A DNA stretch of 64,000 bases from JANPCX01 sp046049865 (GTDB taxonomy: Bacteria > Pseudomonadota > Gammaproteobacteria > Burkholderiales > Burkholderiaceae_C). The stretch covers positions 1 through 64,000 of the forward strand of contig JBJOQO010000007.1 in the NCBI GenBank assembly GCA_046049865.1. Direction: 5' to 3'. Positions 25,139 to 34,038 of the stretch are shown piece by piece. The notes beneath the pieces were generated by a model. The model did not search any database, was not told where the DNA came from, and saw nothing but the letters and a program-made list of their open reading frames with translations. Each line of letters opens with the position of its first letter. The stretch's first letter is position 1. Both the position numbers and the translations under genes were made by a program.

Positions 25139-26527
25139 TCAATGTGCTGCCGCTTGCACCGCCGCATCAGGCTTGACCACTTTTAATGCGGCCATGAAAG
25201 CCGTTTGAATTCGATCCAAGGCCTTTTGTGTGCGGCCCTCAAAGCGCAGCACCAGCACGGGCGTGGTGTTGCTGGCGCGGATCAAGCCAAAACCGTCTTT
25301 GTAGTCAGCACGTAGCCCATCGATGGTGGTGACTTCAGCGCCCGGGAACTTCGCCGTTTCCAGCAAACGTTGCACCAACTGGTGCGCCTCACCCTCGGCG
25401 CAGGCCACATTCAACTCAGGTGTGCTGAAACTGGTGGGCAGGCTGTTCAGGACTTTGCTCGGGTCTTTGCTGCGCGACAGGATTTCCAACATGCGGGCTG
25501 CGGTGTACGTCGCATCGTCAAAACCATACCAACGTTCGCCAAAAAAAATGTGCCCGCTCATCTCCCCGGCCAGCGGTGCTTTGATTTTCTTCATTTGCGC
25601 TTTGATGAGGGAGTGTCCGGTTTTCCACATCAGGGCTTTGCCACCGGCTTTCTTGATCGCGGGCGCCAAGCGCTGCGTGCACTTCACGTCAAAAATGATG
25701 GTGCCACCAGGGTTGCGTTTGAGCACATCGGTGGCCAGCAGCATGAGCTGGCGGTCGGGGTAAATGATTTGGCCGTCTTTGGTGACCACACCCAAACGGT
25801 CGCCATCGCCATCAAAGGCCAAGCCGAGTTCAGCGTCGGTGCTTTTCACCTTTGCAATCAGCTCAGCGAGGTTTTCAGGTTTGCTGGGGTCGGGGTGGTG
25901 GTTGGGAAAGTTGCCATCGACCTCGGAGTACATCTCCGTCACTTCACAGCCCAATGCGCGCAGCACGCCCGGGGCCGAAGCACCGGGAATCCCGTTGCCG
26001 CAATCGACGACGATCTTCATGGATCGCTTAAGTTGGCAATCGCCCGCGATGCGGGCTTGGTACTCAGGCCCGATCTCCATCGTGGCACTGCGGCCCTTGG
26101 CCTTCACATAACTTTCAGTTTCCATGCGCTGGCGCAGCTTTTGAATATCGTCGCCATAAATGGCGCGACCTGCCAGCACCATCTTGAAACCGTTGTAGTC
26201 CTTGGGGTTGTGACTGCCGGTCACTTGAATGCCGCTGCGGCAGCCTTTGCGACCACGTGTGGCGGCCACGTAGTACAGCATGGGCGTGGTGACCGCGCCC
26301 AGGTCCACCACGTCCAACCCGGTCGAGGCCAAACCGCGAATCAGCGCCGCGCTGAACGCTGGGCCAGACAGGCGACCATCGCGCCCCACGGCCACCGCTT
26401 TTTCGCCCGCTGCGATGGCTTCGGAGCCAAAAGCGCGGCCCAGGTGTTCAGCAAAGGTTTCATCGATGGTTTTACCGACGATGCCGCGGATGTCATAGGC
26501 TTTAAAAACGGACGGAAACACATTCAT
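25139..26527 (-). CDS. Phosphomannomutase/phosphoglucomutase
   Basis: A 462-residue alpha-D-phosphohexomutase of the AlgC/ManB class, interconverting mannose-6-P and mannose-1-P and/or the glucose phosphates for polysaccharide and LPS precursors. The active serine lies in TGSHNPKDYNG (Ser105), the metal loop is LAFDGDGDRLGV, the sugar-binding loop is GEMSGHIFF, and the phosphate-binding loop is RASNTTPVLVLRFE near the C-terminus. Length matches AlgC (463). The neighbouring waaA, on the same strand, also serves the outer membrane, but the two are separated by the 240-bp repeat. Whether mannose or glucose phosphate is preferred is not readable from sequence. Confidence 0.93.
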   Translation of the reverse strand: MNVFPSVFKAYDIRGIVGKTIDETFAEHLGRAFGSEAIAAGEKAVAVGRDGRLSGPAFSAALIRGLASTGLDVVDLGAVTTPMLYYVAATRGRKGCRSGIQVTGSHNPKDYNGFKMVLAGRAIYGDDIQKLRQRMETESYVKAKGRSATMEIGPEYQARIAGDCQLKRSMKIVVDCGNGIPGASAPGVLRALGCEVTEMYSEVDGNFPNHHPDPSKPENLAELIAKVKSTDAELGLAFDGDGDRLGVVTKDGQIIYPDRQLMLLATDVLKRNPGGTIIFDVKCTQRLAPAIKKAGGKALMWKTGHSLIKAQMKKIKAPLAGEMSGHIFFGERWYGFDDATYTAARMLEILSRSKDPSKVLNSLPTSFSTPELNVACAEGEAHQLVQRLLETAKFPGAEVTTIDGLRADYKDGFGLIRASNTTPVLVLRFEGRTQKALDRIQTAFMAALKVVKPDAAVQAAAH

Positions 26528-26556
26528 GGATGAGATGGCTTTCTAAAAGACGAGGA

Positions 26557-26728
26557 GTTAAGGATGCTCTGCATAACTCTTGCGAGGCTGAGGTAGCGCG
26601 GATCGGGATGGGCTACAAGGCGTTTTTCGAAGCAATTAGCTTGGCATATTGGAAATAAAAACAACGCCGTAGACCGCCCGAGTCCGTGCTGCCACAGTCC
26701 GCAACGAGTGATGCAGAGCATCCTTAAC
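26557..26728. repeat. 172-bp MITE-like element with perfect 18-bp inverted ends
   Basis: The ends GTTAAGGATGCTCTGCAT (26557-26574) and ATGCAGAGCATCCTTAAC (26711-26728) are perfect reverse complements, and weaker complementarity continues about 15-20 bases inwards. The interior has no credible frame. Ends with TTAAGG and CTGCATAAC resemble those of IS5-superfamily elements, so this may be a non-autonomous derivative (low certainty). It lies between the divergent mutase and gabD genes. Confidence 0.75.
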
Positions 26729-27004
26729 CCCCATGACGTTCGGCCAGACCCGGTCCCCCGGCCAGGTGACCCTTAGACCACATTGAATTTGGCGCAGCAA
26801 TCCGCCAAAAAACGTGGATGCGATCTTGCAGGACGGTGGGAGCGCTATCTGGTGAAACCTGGGGACGACAACAATCAAGCCATTGTAGAGAGGCCTGGAT
26901 GTCATCGCAGCATATTGGTGTCATCATCAGCGATCATCGCGGTGTGGTTGGTGGGCAATAGGCCAGCATCCGCGCAACGAAATACACCTGTCTGGGAAAC
27001 GAAC
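26729..27004 (+). other. Leader region of gabD
   Basis: About 276 bases between the MITE-like element and the gabD start. The frame of gabD is open through part of it, but no ribosome site or conserved protein sequence is visible, so I treat it as non-coding. I see no convincing promoter or terminator; it presumably holds the gabD promoter. Confidence 0.4.
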
Positions 27005-28477
27005 ATGTCCAATGAAAACACCTCCCCGTTGATCGCCGCTATGCCAACCCGAACCGACGCCTACATCAACGGGCTGTGGCAACCGAACGAACAGCGTTTT
27101 GACGTGACCAACCCGGCCACTGGCGAAACCTTGGCCCAAGTGGCCAATATGGGTGCAGCCGAGGCGGCATCAGCCATCGCTGCTGCGGAGGCGGCATGGC
27201 CCGCGTGGCGGGACTTGACCGCACAGGCCCGCTGCAAAACCTTGTTGCGCTGGTTCACCTTGATCAAAGAAAACGCCGACGACTTGGCGCGCTTGCTCAC
27301 ACTGGAGCAAGGAAAACCGCTCTCCGAGGCCAAAGGCGAAGTGCTTTATGGCGCGAGTTTCATCGAGTGGTTTGCCGAAGAAGCCAGGCGCGTGTATGGC
27401 GAGACCATTCCCACCACGGACAACAACAAACGTTACCTCGTCATCAAACAAGCCATGGGCGTGTGCGCGGCCATCACGCCTTGGAACTTTCCGATTGCCA
27501 TGATCACCCGCAAAGTGGCTCCAGCCTTGGCGGCGGGCTGCACCGTGGTGATCAAACCGGCAGAACAAACACCGCTGTGTGCATTGGCCCTGGCCGAACT
27601 GGCGCACCAGGCCGGCATTCCTGCAGGCGTGTTGAATGTGGTGACAGCCGATGCAGCGCGGTCGATTGAAGTCGGCCAGGTTTTGTGCGCAAGCCCCGTG
27701 GTGCGGCATTTGTCCTTCACAGGCTCCACCGAAGTCGGCCGCATCCTCGCGGCGCAATGCGCGCCCACGGTGAAAAAGCTGTCGCTGGAATTGGGCGGCA
27801 ATGCGCCCTTCATCGTGTTTGACGACGCCGACATTGACGCCGCCGTTTCAGGTGCCATGGCCAGCAAGTACCGCAACGCCGGTCAAACCTGCGTCTGCGC
27901 CAACCGCTTTTATGTGCAGGATGCGGTTTACGAGCGGTTTGTGGCACAGCTCGCGGCACAAACCCAAACCATACGCGTAGGCAATGGGCTAGAGGCTGGC
28001 GTCACACAGGGTCCGTTGATCGACGAGGCCGCCTTGCAAAAAGTGGAGGCCCATGTGAACGATGCGCGCGCTAAAGGTGCACGTGTGCTGACGGGCGGCG
28101 AACGCATCCACCAGCGCTACTTCGCACCCACCGTGCTGGCCGATGCCACTGCGGACATGCGCTGCGCCGTTGAGGAAACCTTTGGCCCCGTGGCCCCGGT
28201 CTTCAAGTTCAAAACCGAAGCTGAAGCGATCACCTTGGCCAACGCCACCGAGTTTGGTTTAGCCAGTTACTTCTACACGCGCGACATGGGCCGCATCTTC
28301 CGCGTAGGCGAAGCGCTGGAGTACGGCATGGTGGGCGTGAACACCGGCCTGCTGGCGACAGCCGAAGTACCGTTTGGCGGAGTCAAACAATCAGGCCTGG
28401 GGCGCGAGGGATCGCACCACGGCATGGACGACTACTTGAACATCAAGTTGTTGTGTTTGGGGGGGATCAAGGACTGA
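27005..28477 (+). CDS. gabD: NAD(P)-dependent succinate-semialdehyde dehydrogenase
   Basis: A 490-residue aldehyde dehydrogenase, closest in character to GabD (E. coli 482 residues), which oxidises succinate semialdehyde to succinate in 4-aminobutyrate breakdown. Visible motifs are ITPWNFPIAMITRKVAPALAAG, the catalytic Glu block LELGGNAPFIVFDDAD and the catalytic Cys in NAGQTCVCANRF. The C-terminus carries GVNTGLLATAEVPFGGVKQSG, characteristic of the GabD subgroup. I start at the ATG at 27005 because the protein from here matches family length. No gabT lies next to it, so the substrate could also be a related semialdehyde such as glutarate semialdehyde. Confidence 0.92.
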   Translation: MSNENTSPLIAAMPTRTDAYINGLWQPNEQRFDVTNPATGETLAQVANMGAAEAASAIAAAEAAWPAWRDLTAQARCKTLLRWFTLIKENADDLARLLTLEQGKPLSEAKGEVLYGASFIEWFAEEARRVYGETIPTTDNNKRYLVIKQAMGVCAAITPWNFPIAMITRKVAPALAAGCTVVIKPAEQTPLCALALAELAHQAGIPAGVLNVVTADAARSIEVGQVLCASPVVRHLSFTGSTEVGRILAAQCAPTVKKLSLELGGNAPFIVFDDADIDAAVSGAMASKYRNAGQTCVCANRFYVQDAVYERFVAQLAAQTQTIRVGNGLEAGVTQGPLIDEAALQKVEAHVNDARAKGARVLTGGERIHQRYFAPTVLADATADMRCAVEETFGPVAPVFKFKTEAEAITLANATEFGLASYFYTRDMGRIFRVGEALEYGMVGVNTGLLATAEVPFGGVKQSGLGREGSHHGMDDYLNIKLLCLGGIKD

Positions 28478-28526
28478 AACCGCCGGTTGCAGGGTCATGC
28501 CTCACGATCGAGACCACATCCCTGGG

Positions 28527-29483
28527 TCAATCCTCGTCATTCGCCGCTACCGCTGCGCCACCTTCAGCGAAATTCGCCATGCCCACCCGCCCGACAGCAG
28601 CGGATGAAGCAGACAGTCCCACCGCACGGCGCAGCAACACATCGGGCTGCGCACCGTCTTCGGGAAACAGCGCAACGCCTAAAGCGGCCGCCACGGCCAC
28701 ATCGTGGCCCGTGAGTTTGAAGGGGTTTTGCAAGGCGGCGAGTAACTTGTCGCCCACGGCTTTGGCGTCGCCCGGCGCCAGCATGGCGGCCAACAGCACA
28801 CCGAAAGAATCGTCGCCGATGGACGCCACCACGTCGCTGGCCCGCACTCCGGCACGCAGGCGCACGGCCACTTTGCGTCGCAGCACGTTGGTCGCCTCCT
28901 TGCCGTATCGCGCTTGCACACTGGCAAAACCTTCAATGCGCAGCACCAGCACCGCCATCGGCGAGGGCTCGCGCTCGCGCAGAGCGAGCAAATGGCTCAT
29001 GTGTTCGACCAGTTGTTGCTGGTGGGGCAAGCCGGTTCCCATATCGGTCGCGTAGGCCTTACGCGCTTCGCGCTCCAGGGCTTTGCGTTCAATGGCTGCT
29101 CGCAACCGGGCGGCCAATACGTCGCCTTCGGCTTGTTCAGTGACCATCAGGTCTTGAACCCCTAGGCGCAGGTACTCCACAGCGGTGCCCGCATCCGTGG
29201 GGGGTGCAACCAGCACGATGGCCAACTCGGTGGCGTGGGCGTGCACCCATTGCAATACCTCCGGTGTCAAGGCGGACTTCAATTGACCGAGATCAGCAGC
29301 GTGCAGCAGCAAGGCATCAAAGTTTTGATCCAGGTCTTGTTGGACCAGGGTGCGGGCATCCTTGGGCACCGTGACAGAAAACGGTCCCCAGGGCGAGGCC
29401 GCATCCAGCCGCAGCGACTGGGACTGGGGCTGGGGCTGGGCCGCCAAGGACAAGGAGAGCACCCGAAAAGGTTTGGAATTCAT
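28527..29483 (-). CDS. Degenerate GGDEF-domain protein with receiver-like N-terminus
   Basis: About 318 residues. Residues 1-130 look like a receiver (REC-like) fold, with FDALLLHAADL and IVLVAPPTDA strands and GVQDLMV, but without a clear full set of phosphoacceptor acids. Residues 145-300 are a GGDEF-type domain: a DxxTGLPHQQQL start, and SIGDDSFGVLLA (GDDSF at 223-227) in place of the catalytic GG[DE]EF. Loss of this motif argues against diguanylate cyclase activity; such proteins usually act as c-di-GMP or partner-binding regulators. A TTG six bases upstream is an alternative start. It is convergent with gabD and divergent from the 283-residue gene. Confidence 0.75.
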   Translation of the reverse strand: MNSKPFRVLSLSLAAQPQPQSQSLRLDAASPWGPFSVTVPKDARTLVQQDLDQNFDALLLHAADLGQLKSALTPEVLQWVHAHATELAIVLVAPPTDAGTAVEYLRLGVQDLMVTEQAEGDVLAARLRAAIERKALEREARKAYATDMGTGLPHQQQLVEHMSHLLALREREPSPMAVLVLRIEGFASVQARYGKEATNVLRRKVAVRLRAGVRASDVVASIGDDSFGVLLAAMLAPGDAKAVGDKLLAALQNPFKLTGHDVAVAAALGVALFPEDGAQPDVLLRRAVGLSASSAAVGRVGMANFAEGGAAVAANDED

Positions 29484-29608
29484 GGGCAAGTGTCAAGCGA
29501 AACGATGAAACGGGAGCCTCCAGGCCAAGGCCCGGTTCTTTCCATGGTCGGATCGTACAACCGCCACCGCTGCCGGTTAAGCTGCACGCCAAAACCACTC
29601 CCTGCCCT

Positions 29609-30460
29609 ATGTCCCGCGTTGACCCCCTACATCCCTACAAAACTCCCACCAGCGCGGCCGCAAAAGTCGCCACTGCAGTTGTTGCAGCGCTGCTGGCCTT
29701 GCCCTTGTCGTGGCTGTTGATCACCACACTGCAACAACTCGGCGCTCTCGGGCGCCCCCTGCAACCGCCCGACGACACGCGCATGGCACTGTGGCTGAGT
29801 GTGAGTTTGTTGCTGCTGTGCTGGGCACCGGCGCGCCGGGTGGGGACGAGCTTGGTGGCACGGTTTGACAGCGTTATGTTGCGGCCACCTGCAACCGTCG
29901 ATGCAGCGACCCTCAGGGCGTCGAGCAACACATGCAAACAACTGCGTGACTGGTGTTTTGACGGCATTGGCACAGGCGCTGCGCCAATGTGGCTGCCCAA
30001 CGCCATTCCCGCCATGGACCAACCGCTGTCCATCGCGGTGTGGGAGATGGCCCCGCAGCCTGAGCAGGCCGCGCAACAAACTCAACTGAACGCTTTCATG
30101 AGCGAGATTGATGGCACGGGATTGCTGCTGGCCTGCAACGGGCCCTGGGCTGGCCGGTGGCTGCGCCTGCGTATCAAACTGCGTGAGGCCCTGTGGTGGC
30201 GAACCAGGCAAAAAGACGACCCTTGGGACTGCGGCTTTCTGAACACCCACGCAGACGCTATCGATCAACTCAGGCTGTTCTTGCCTCGCCGCGCCACGCT
30301 GATCGTGGTGCAAAACTTGCCAATCGACCTTCTGCGAAATGTGTTGGCCTCTTTGCAAGAACGGCAAGCCGTGTTCAGTCACCCGGTTCGGGTGCTGTTA
30401 CTCGATCCTGCGCAGATACCTGAACTCGAGCTCGCTGTGCACATTGACCATAATCCCTGA
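29609..30460 (+). CDS. Uncharacterised protein with two membrane segments
   Basis: 283 residues, not recognised. There are two hydrophobic segments (about 19-40 and 59-74) with a short extracytoplasmic link, then a soluble alpha/beta domain of about 200 residues including ACNGPWAGRWLRLRIKLREA, RATLIVVQNLPIDLLRNVL and RVLLLDPAQIPELELAV. No catalytic motif is evident. It starts near the end of the divergent GGDEF gene and is followed by the 594-residue secreted protein after about 110 bases in the same direction. The pair may be expressed together and act in the envelope, but that rests on position only. Confidence 0.7.
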   Translation: MSRVDPLHPYKTPTSAAAKVATAVVAALLALPLSWLLITTLQQLGALGRPLQPPDDTRMALWLSVSLLLLCWAPARRVGTSLVARFDSVMLRPPATVDAATLRASSNTCKQLRDWCFDGIGTGAAPMWLPNAIPAMDQPLSIAVWEMAPQPEQAAQQTQLNAFMSEIDGTGLLLACNGPWAGRWLRLRIKLREALWWRTRQKDDPWDCGFLNTHADAIDQLRLFLPRRATLIVVQNLPIDLLRNVLASLQERQAVFSHPVRVLLLDPAQIPELELAVHIDHNP

Positions 30461-30569
30461 GATCTGCAGAGGAAGGTTGCCCGGTGTCGTAAAACTGATG
30501 CCCGCGTTGCCCCGATCTCCCCCCGCAAACTTAGCGCCCATATTCTTCTTTCCCCATCGGACCTCTGAA

Positions 30570-32354
30570 ATGCAGTTTTGTGTATCCAGCATGTTGAATA
30601 TTGTTAGAACCGCCGTCGTTGTATTCGTCATGTGTCTCGGATGCCTCTCGCCGGTGAGCGCGCAAAGTCAACCTTGCGGATGGATGTCGCCTCAAGAGCT
30701 GGACAAGGTGTTCCCGTCTGCGGCCCCGTGGCGAGTGTCGGTCGGCGGCGCAGTAGGAGCCTGTCAATTCATGGGTGGCAAGGAATCGGGCAACCCCATT
30801 TTCGCGATCAACCAGCAGTTTCAAAGTTCAGCCATCGAGGCGAAGGCCTTGGTGCGAGGTCTGAGAACAGGGCTGGGCAAAGAGTTCGCCGTGGAACTGT
30901 CGCCAGACCTGGGCGGAGAGAGTTTCTTCTATTGGAGCAAGGCAGAAGGTCCCAAAAGCCGCAGTTTCGCGTTGCACAAGGACAAAGTGGTGGTGATGGG
31001 CAGCATCTTTTTGTTCTCCGAACCGTTGCCTGATCGCGGAAAGCTTGTCGCGCTTCTGAATAAGGCGCTGGATGTTTCGCCTGCGCTGGCACAGGCCGCA
31101 GGCAACTGCCCTTACTTCGATGCGGCCCTGTTGCGCAAGATGGTGGGGGGTGCCGGCTTCAAGAGCCAACAGTTTGGTGAAACCAGTTGCATGGCGAATA
31201 ACGACGCGGGCTCCGTACTGATGATCTCTATCTCCGAGGCCCAAGACCCAGAACAAATGGCCAACAGCATGAAGGCCAGAGACTGCGTCAACGTGCCCGT
31301 TGATGGCTTGGGCCCTCTGGCCACATTGAGCCACAGCTGCCGCTCGGGCAACCCTCGAGCGACCGTCACGTTTTTTGTCGGCTACTCCATGCTGCAGTTG
31401 AATTTCATCCCCGGCGGCGAACCGACACCTGCCCAACGGGCCGACTTGGTGCAGATGTCCAAATTTGCGGCACGCGCCGAAACCGATACCGCCAATCGCC
31501 CAGAAGCGGCGGCGAAAGCAGCAGCAAACGACAACGCATCAGCGATCAAAAAATACAACGCCTATGTTTCGGCGTTCAACAGTGTGAATGACATGTTTTA
31601 TGGCCAGACCAAGGGCATGATGGCCTTGATGGCTGAATACCGGTCGCAACGACTGGGCACCCGAACATCAACCGGCCGTGAACCGATTCTTTTCCTCAAC
31701 ACCAGCATGGTTAGAAACAGCGTTCAGGCACTGCAAGAAAGCGCCCGCCACAAGGGCTCACCTGACCACGCAAAAATTGAAGCCATTGCACAGCGCATGG
31801 AAACGAACGGCTCCGAGCTGCTCAAATTGGGAATCACGCTGCAGTCGTACTTCAGGTCAAAAAAGTACATTGAAGACGAACTCGCACTGGCCAGAGAACA
31901 AGATGCAGAATTCCTGCGCAGATGGCAGCAATTCATTGATGACCACGATCAGTTGGGCGAAGAGATCAGCGTCGTTGAACGAATGGACCGAATCGCTTCC
32001 ATCGCACAGTACCGAGCACAAGGCAAAAACCTGCAGGCGGCCACCTCAGAGTCCATGTTGTATGCCAGCGACTTGATTGACGTCTTCGACGAACCTGCTG
32101 ATTTCAAAGACCCAGAAAAAGTAAAAGCTGGCGACACCATTGTGCAAAAGCTCGAAAGGGCCAGCGAAGAAATGCGCGCCGAGACGGAAAAGCTGAGCAT
32201 CAATGAGGGTCGGAGCCACTTCTCCGTTTACGAACGGCTGGTTCAGCTGATGGGCAGCTACCGAGAACTCAAACGTTCACGCGGCAGAGAAAAATTCGAA
32301 AGCATGGTGGAGTACTACAACTACGCAATCAAGACCTACGAGCGCATTCAGTAG
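30570..32354 (+). CDS. Secreted protein with tandem cysteine-paired domains and coiled-coil tail
   Basis: 594 residues from the ATG at 30570 (an ATG at 30591 is an alternative; the open frame further upstream overlaps the previous gene). A Sec signal peptide ends at about PVSAQ (residues 28-32). Two similar units follow, each with a Cys pair spaced about 27-29 residues apart: C36/C65 (PCGWMSPQELDKVFP ... GACQFMGG) and C180/C207 (NCPYFDAALLRKMVGG ... SCMANNDAG), somewhat like DUF3558-type domains. A further Cys pair is near residues 240-255. From about residue 330 the protein is highly helical and charged, consistent with coiled coil. No enzyme motif is seen. A periplasmic or surface structural or binding role is the best inference. 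Confidence 0.7.
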   Translation: MQFCVSSMLNIVRTAVVVFVMCLGCLSPVSAQSQPCGWMSPQELDKVFPSAAPWRVSVGGAVGACQFMGGKESGNPIFAINQQFQSSAIEAKALVRGLRTGLGKEFAVELSPDLGGESFFYWSKAEGPKSRSFALHKDKVVVMGSIFLFSEPLPDRGKLVALLNKALDVSPALAQAAGNCPYFDAALLRKMVGGAGFKSQQFGETSCMANNDAGSVLMISISEAQDPEQMANSMKARDCVNVPVDGLGPLATLSHSCRSGNPRATVTFFVGYSMLQLNFIPGGEPTPAQRADLVQMSKFAARAETDTANRPEAAAKAAANDNASAIKKYNAYVSAFNSVNDMFYGQTKGMMALMAEYRSQRLGTRTSTGREPILFLNTSMVRNSVQALQESARHKGSPDHAKIEAIAQRMETNGSELLKLGITLQSYFRSKKYIEDELALAREQDAEFLRRWQQFIDDHDQLGEEISVVERMDRIASIAQYRAQGKNLQAATSESMLYASDLIDVFDEPADFKDPEKVKAGDTIVQKLERASEEMRAETEKLSINEGRSHFSVYERLVQLMGSYRELKRSRGREKFESMVEYYNYAIKTYERIQ

Positions 32355-32459
32355 GGCCGGTTGAACACAAGGCCACCGGGTCCAAGCCTGTGAGGCTCCG
32401 GCTTGCAGGAGACCTTTGCGCGCGAAGGGACCGGATGACGTATTCCTGCTGCCGCACTG

Positions 32460-33476
32460 TCACACCACCACCGGCTCAGTCTCCAGCCGTATTCCAAAGC
32501 GCCCGTAGACACTCTCTTGTATGGCGCGGGCCAAGGTCATGACCTCAGAGCCCGTGGCACCGCCCCGGTTGATCAGCACCAAGGCCTGTTTGTCGTACAC
32601 CGCGGCATGGCCCAGTGTTTTGCCCTTCCAGCCGCAGGCGTCAATCATCCAACCGGCGGCGAGTTTCACGCTGCCGTCTTCCATGGGGTAGTGCACGATC
32701 TCCGGGTCGCGGCCAATGATGTCGCGGCATTGTTCGGGGGAGACCAAGGGGTTCTTGAAAAAACTGCCCGCGTTGCCGACCACTGCAGGATCGGGCAACT
32801 TGGCACGGCGGATGGCACAGACCCAGTCGGCAATTTGTTGGGCCGACGGTGAGGTGATGCCGGTGTCCAGCACTTTGCGCTCCAGCTCCAAATAACCCAG
32901 CACCGGTCGCCAAGGTTTGGGCAAACGAAAACGCACGCGGGTGATGATGGCGCAGCCCGCCAGCGACTGTTTGAACACACTGTTGCGGTAGCCGAAGGCG
33001 CAGACTTCGGGGCCGAGGGTGTGGGTCAGGCCAGTGCGCAAGTCCACTGCATCCAAGGATTCAAAACGGTCTTTCAACTCCAGACCATAGGCCCCGATGT
33101 TTTGCACCGGTGAAGCGCCCACCGAGCCGGGGATGAGGGCGAGGTTTTCCAGTCCCGGGTAACCCTGGGCCAAAGTCCACATCACGACCTCATGCCAGGA
33201 CTCCCCCGCGCCAGCCTCCACAATCCAGGCGTCGATACGTTCTTCCATCAGCCGAATACCGGGCACCTCCACCTTGAGCACCAACTGCGGCATGTCGCGT
33301 GTCAGGACAATGTTGCTGCCGCCGCCCAGAATGAATTTGGGTGCCAAGCCATACACCGGGTGGTCGACCACCTGCCGCACCTCGGCCTCACTGCGCACCC
33401 GGACCAGGGTTTGGGCGACGGCGGGCAGGCCAAAGGTGTTGTAGGGTTTAAGACTGATGTTGGGCTCAATTTGCAT
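32460..33476 (-). CDS. murB: UDP-N-acetylenolpyruvoylglucosamine reductase
   Basis: A 338-residue FAD enzyme that reduces the enolpyruvyl group to form UDP-MurNAc in peptidoglycan synthesis. The FAD motif FILGGGSNIVLTRD and the following IPGSVGASPVQNIGAYG block are plain, and the catalytic Ser lies in GNAGSFFKNP. It is the longer type I form (E. coli 342 residues), which has the C-terminal MIDACGWKGKTLGHAAVYDKQ substrate-binding region. The gene is divergent from yajQ across 67 bases. Confidence 0.96.
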   Translation of the reverse strand: MQIEPNISLKPYNTFGLPAVAQTLVRVRSEAEVRQVVDHPVYGLAPKFILGGGSNIVLTRDMPQLVLKVEVPGIRLMEERIDAWIVEAGAGESWHEVVMWTLAQGYPGLENLALIPGSVGASPVQNIGAYGLELKDRFESLDAVDLRTGLTHTLGPEVCAFGYRNSVFKQSLAGCAIITRVRFRLPKPWRPVLGYLELERKVLDTGITSPSAQQIADWVCAIRRAKLPDPAVVGNAGSFFKNPLVSPEQCRDIIGRDPEIVHYPMEDGSVKLAAGWMIDACGWKGKTLGHAAVYDKQALVLINRGGATGSEVMTLARAIQESVYGRFGIRLETEPVVV

Positions 33477-33543
33477 GGCAGAATTTTCGTCGATGATTCG
33501 TTCTTCCCGGTTTTCCTATTTTTGTTCCTGAATTGAGTGCCCC

Positions 33544-34032
33544 ATGCCCAGCTTTGACGCCGTTTTAGAACCCGATTTGGTCGAAGTCCGCAATGCGGTG
33601 GACAACACCGCCAAGGAAATTGGCACCCGCTTTGACTTCAAAGGCTCATCCGCCAAGGTCGAACTCAAAGAAAAAGCCCTCACCGTGTTCGCCGACAGCG
33701 ACTTTCAAATTGGCCAGGTGATGGACATCTTGATCGCCAAACTCACCAAACGAAATGTCGATGTGCGTTACATCGACCGCAGCGCCAAAATTGAAAAAAT
33801 TGGCGGCGACAAAGTCAAGCAGCTCATCACGGTGAAAAGCGGCATTGACAGCGACACCGCCAAAAAAATTCAAAACCTCATCAAACAAAGCAAACTCAAG
33901 GTGCAAGCTGCTATTCAAGGCGATACGGTGCGTGTGACGGGCGGCAAACGCGACGACTTGCAAGCTGCAATGGCCTTGATACGCAAAGACGTGGCTGATG
34001 CACCGCTGACCTTCAACAACTTTCGGGACTGA
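33544..34032 (+). CDS. yajQ: YajQ-family nucleotide-binding protein
   Basis: A 162-residue protein starting MPSFDAVLEPDLVEVRNAVD, the diagnostic N-terminus of the YajQ/UPF0234 family, with two ferredoxin-like halves. Family members bind nucleotides and some bind c-di-GMP (as shown in Xanthomonas and Pseudomonas), acting as cytoplasmic effectors. Length matches E. coli YajQ (163). It ends 6 bases before the retropepsin-like gene, so the two are cotranscribed. Confidence 0.94.
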   Translation: MPSFDAVLEPDLVEVRNAVDNTAKEIGTRFDFKGSSAKVELKEKALTVFADSDFQIGQVMDILIAKLTKRNVDVRYIDRSAKIEKIGGDKVKQLITVKSGIDSDTAKKIQNLIKQSKLKVQAAIQGDTVRVTGGKRDDLQAAMALIRKDVADAPLTFNNFRD

Positions 34033-34038
34033 GTTGCC

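Noticed and set aside
24868..25176. Frame open through repeat copy 1, also kept open in copy 2 (42596-42811)
   Set aside because: The frame crosses the ends of the element into unrelated flanking sequence, has no ribosome site, and shows many replacement changes between copies; it may be a remnant but I do not call it a gene.
26729..27004. Upstream extension of gabD (open from 26783)
   Set aside because: The extra 74 codons have no resemblance to aldehyde dehydrogenases and would make the protein longer than any expected family member.
32355..32459. Imperfect inverted segment AAGCC ... GGCTT after the 594-residue protein gene
   Set aside because: The stem is short with a long loop and there is no T-run, so I do not call a terminator.
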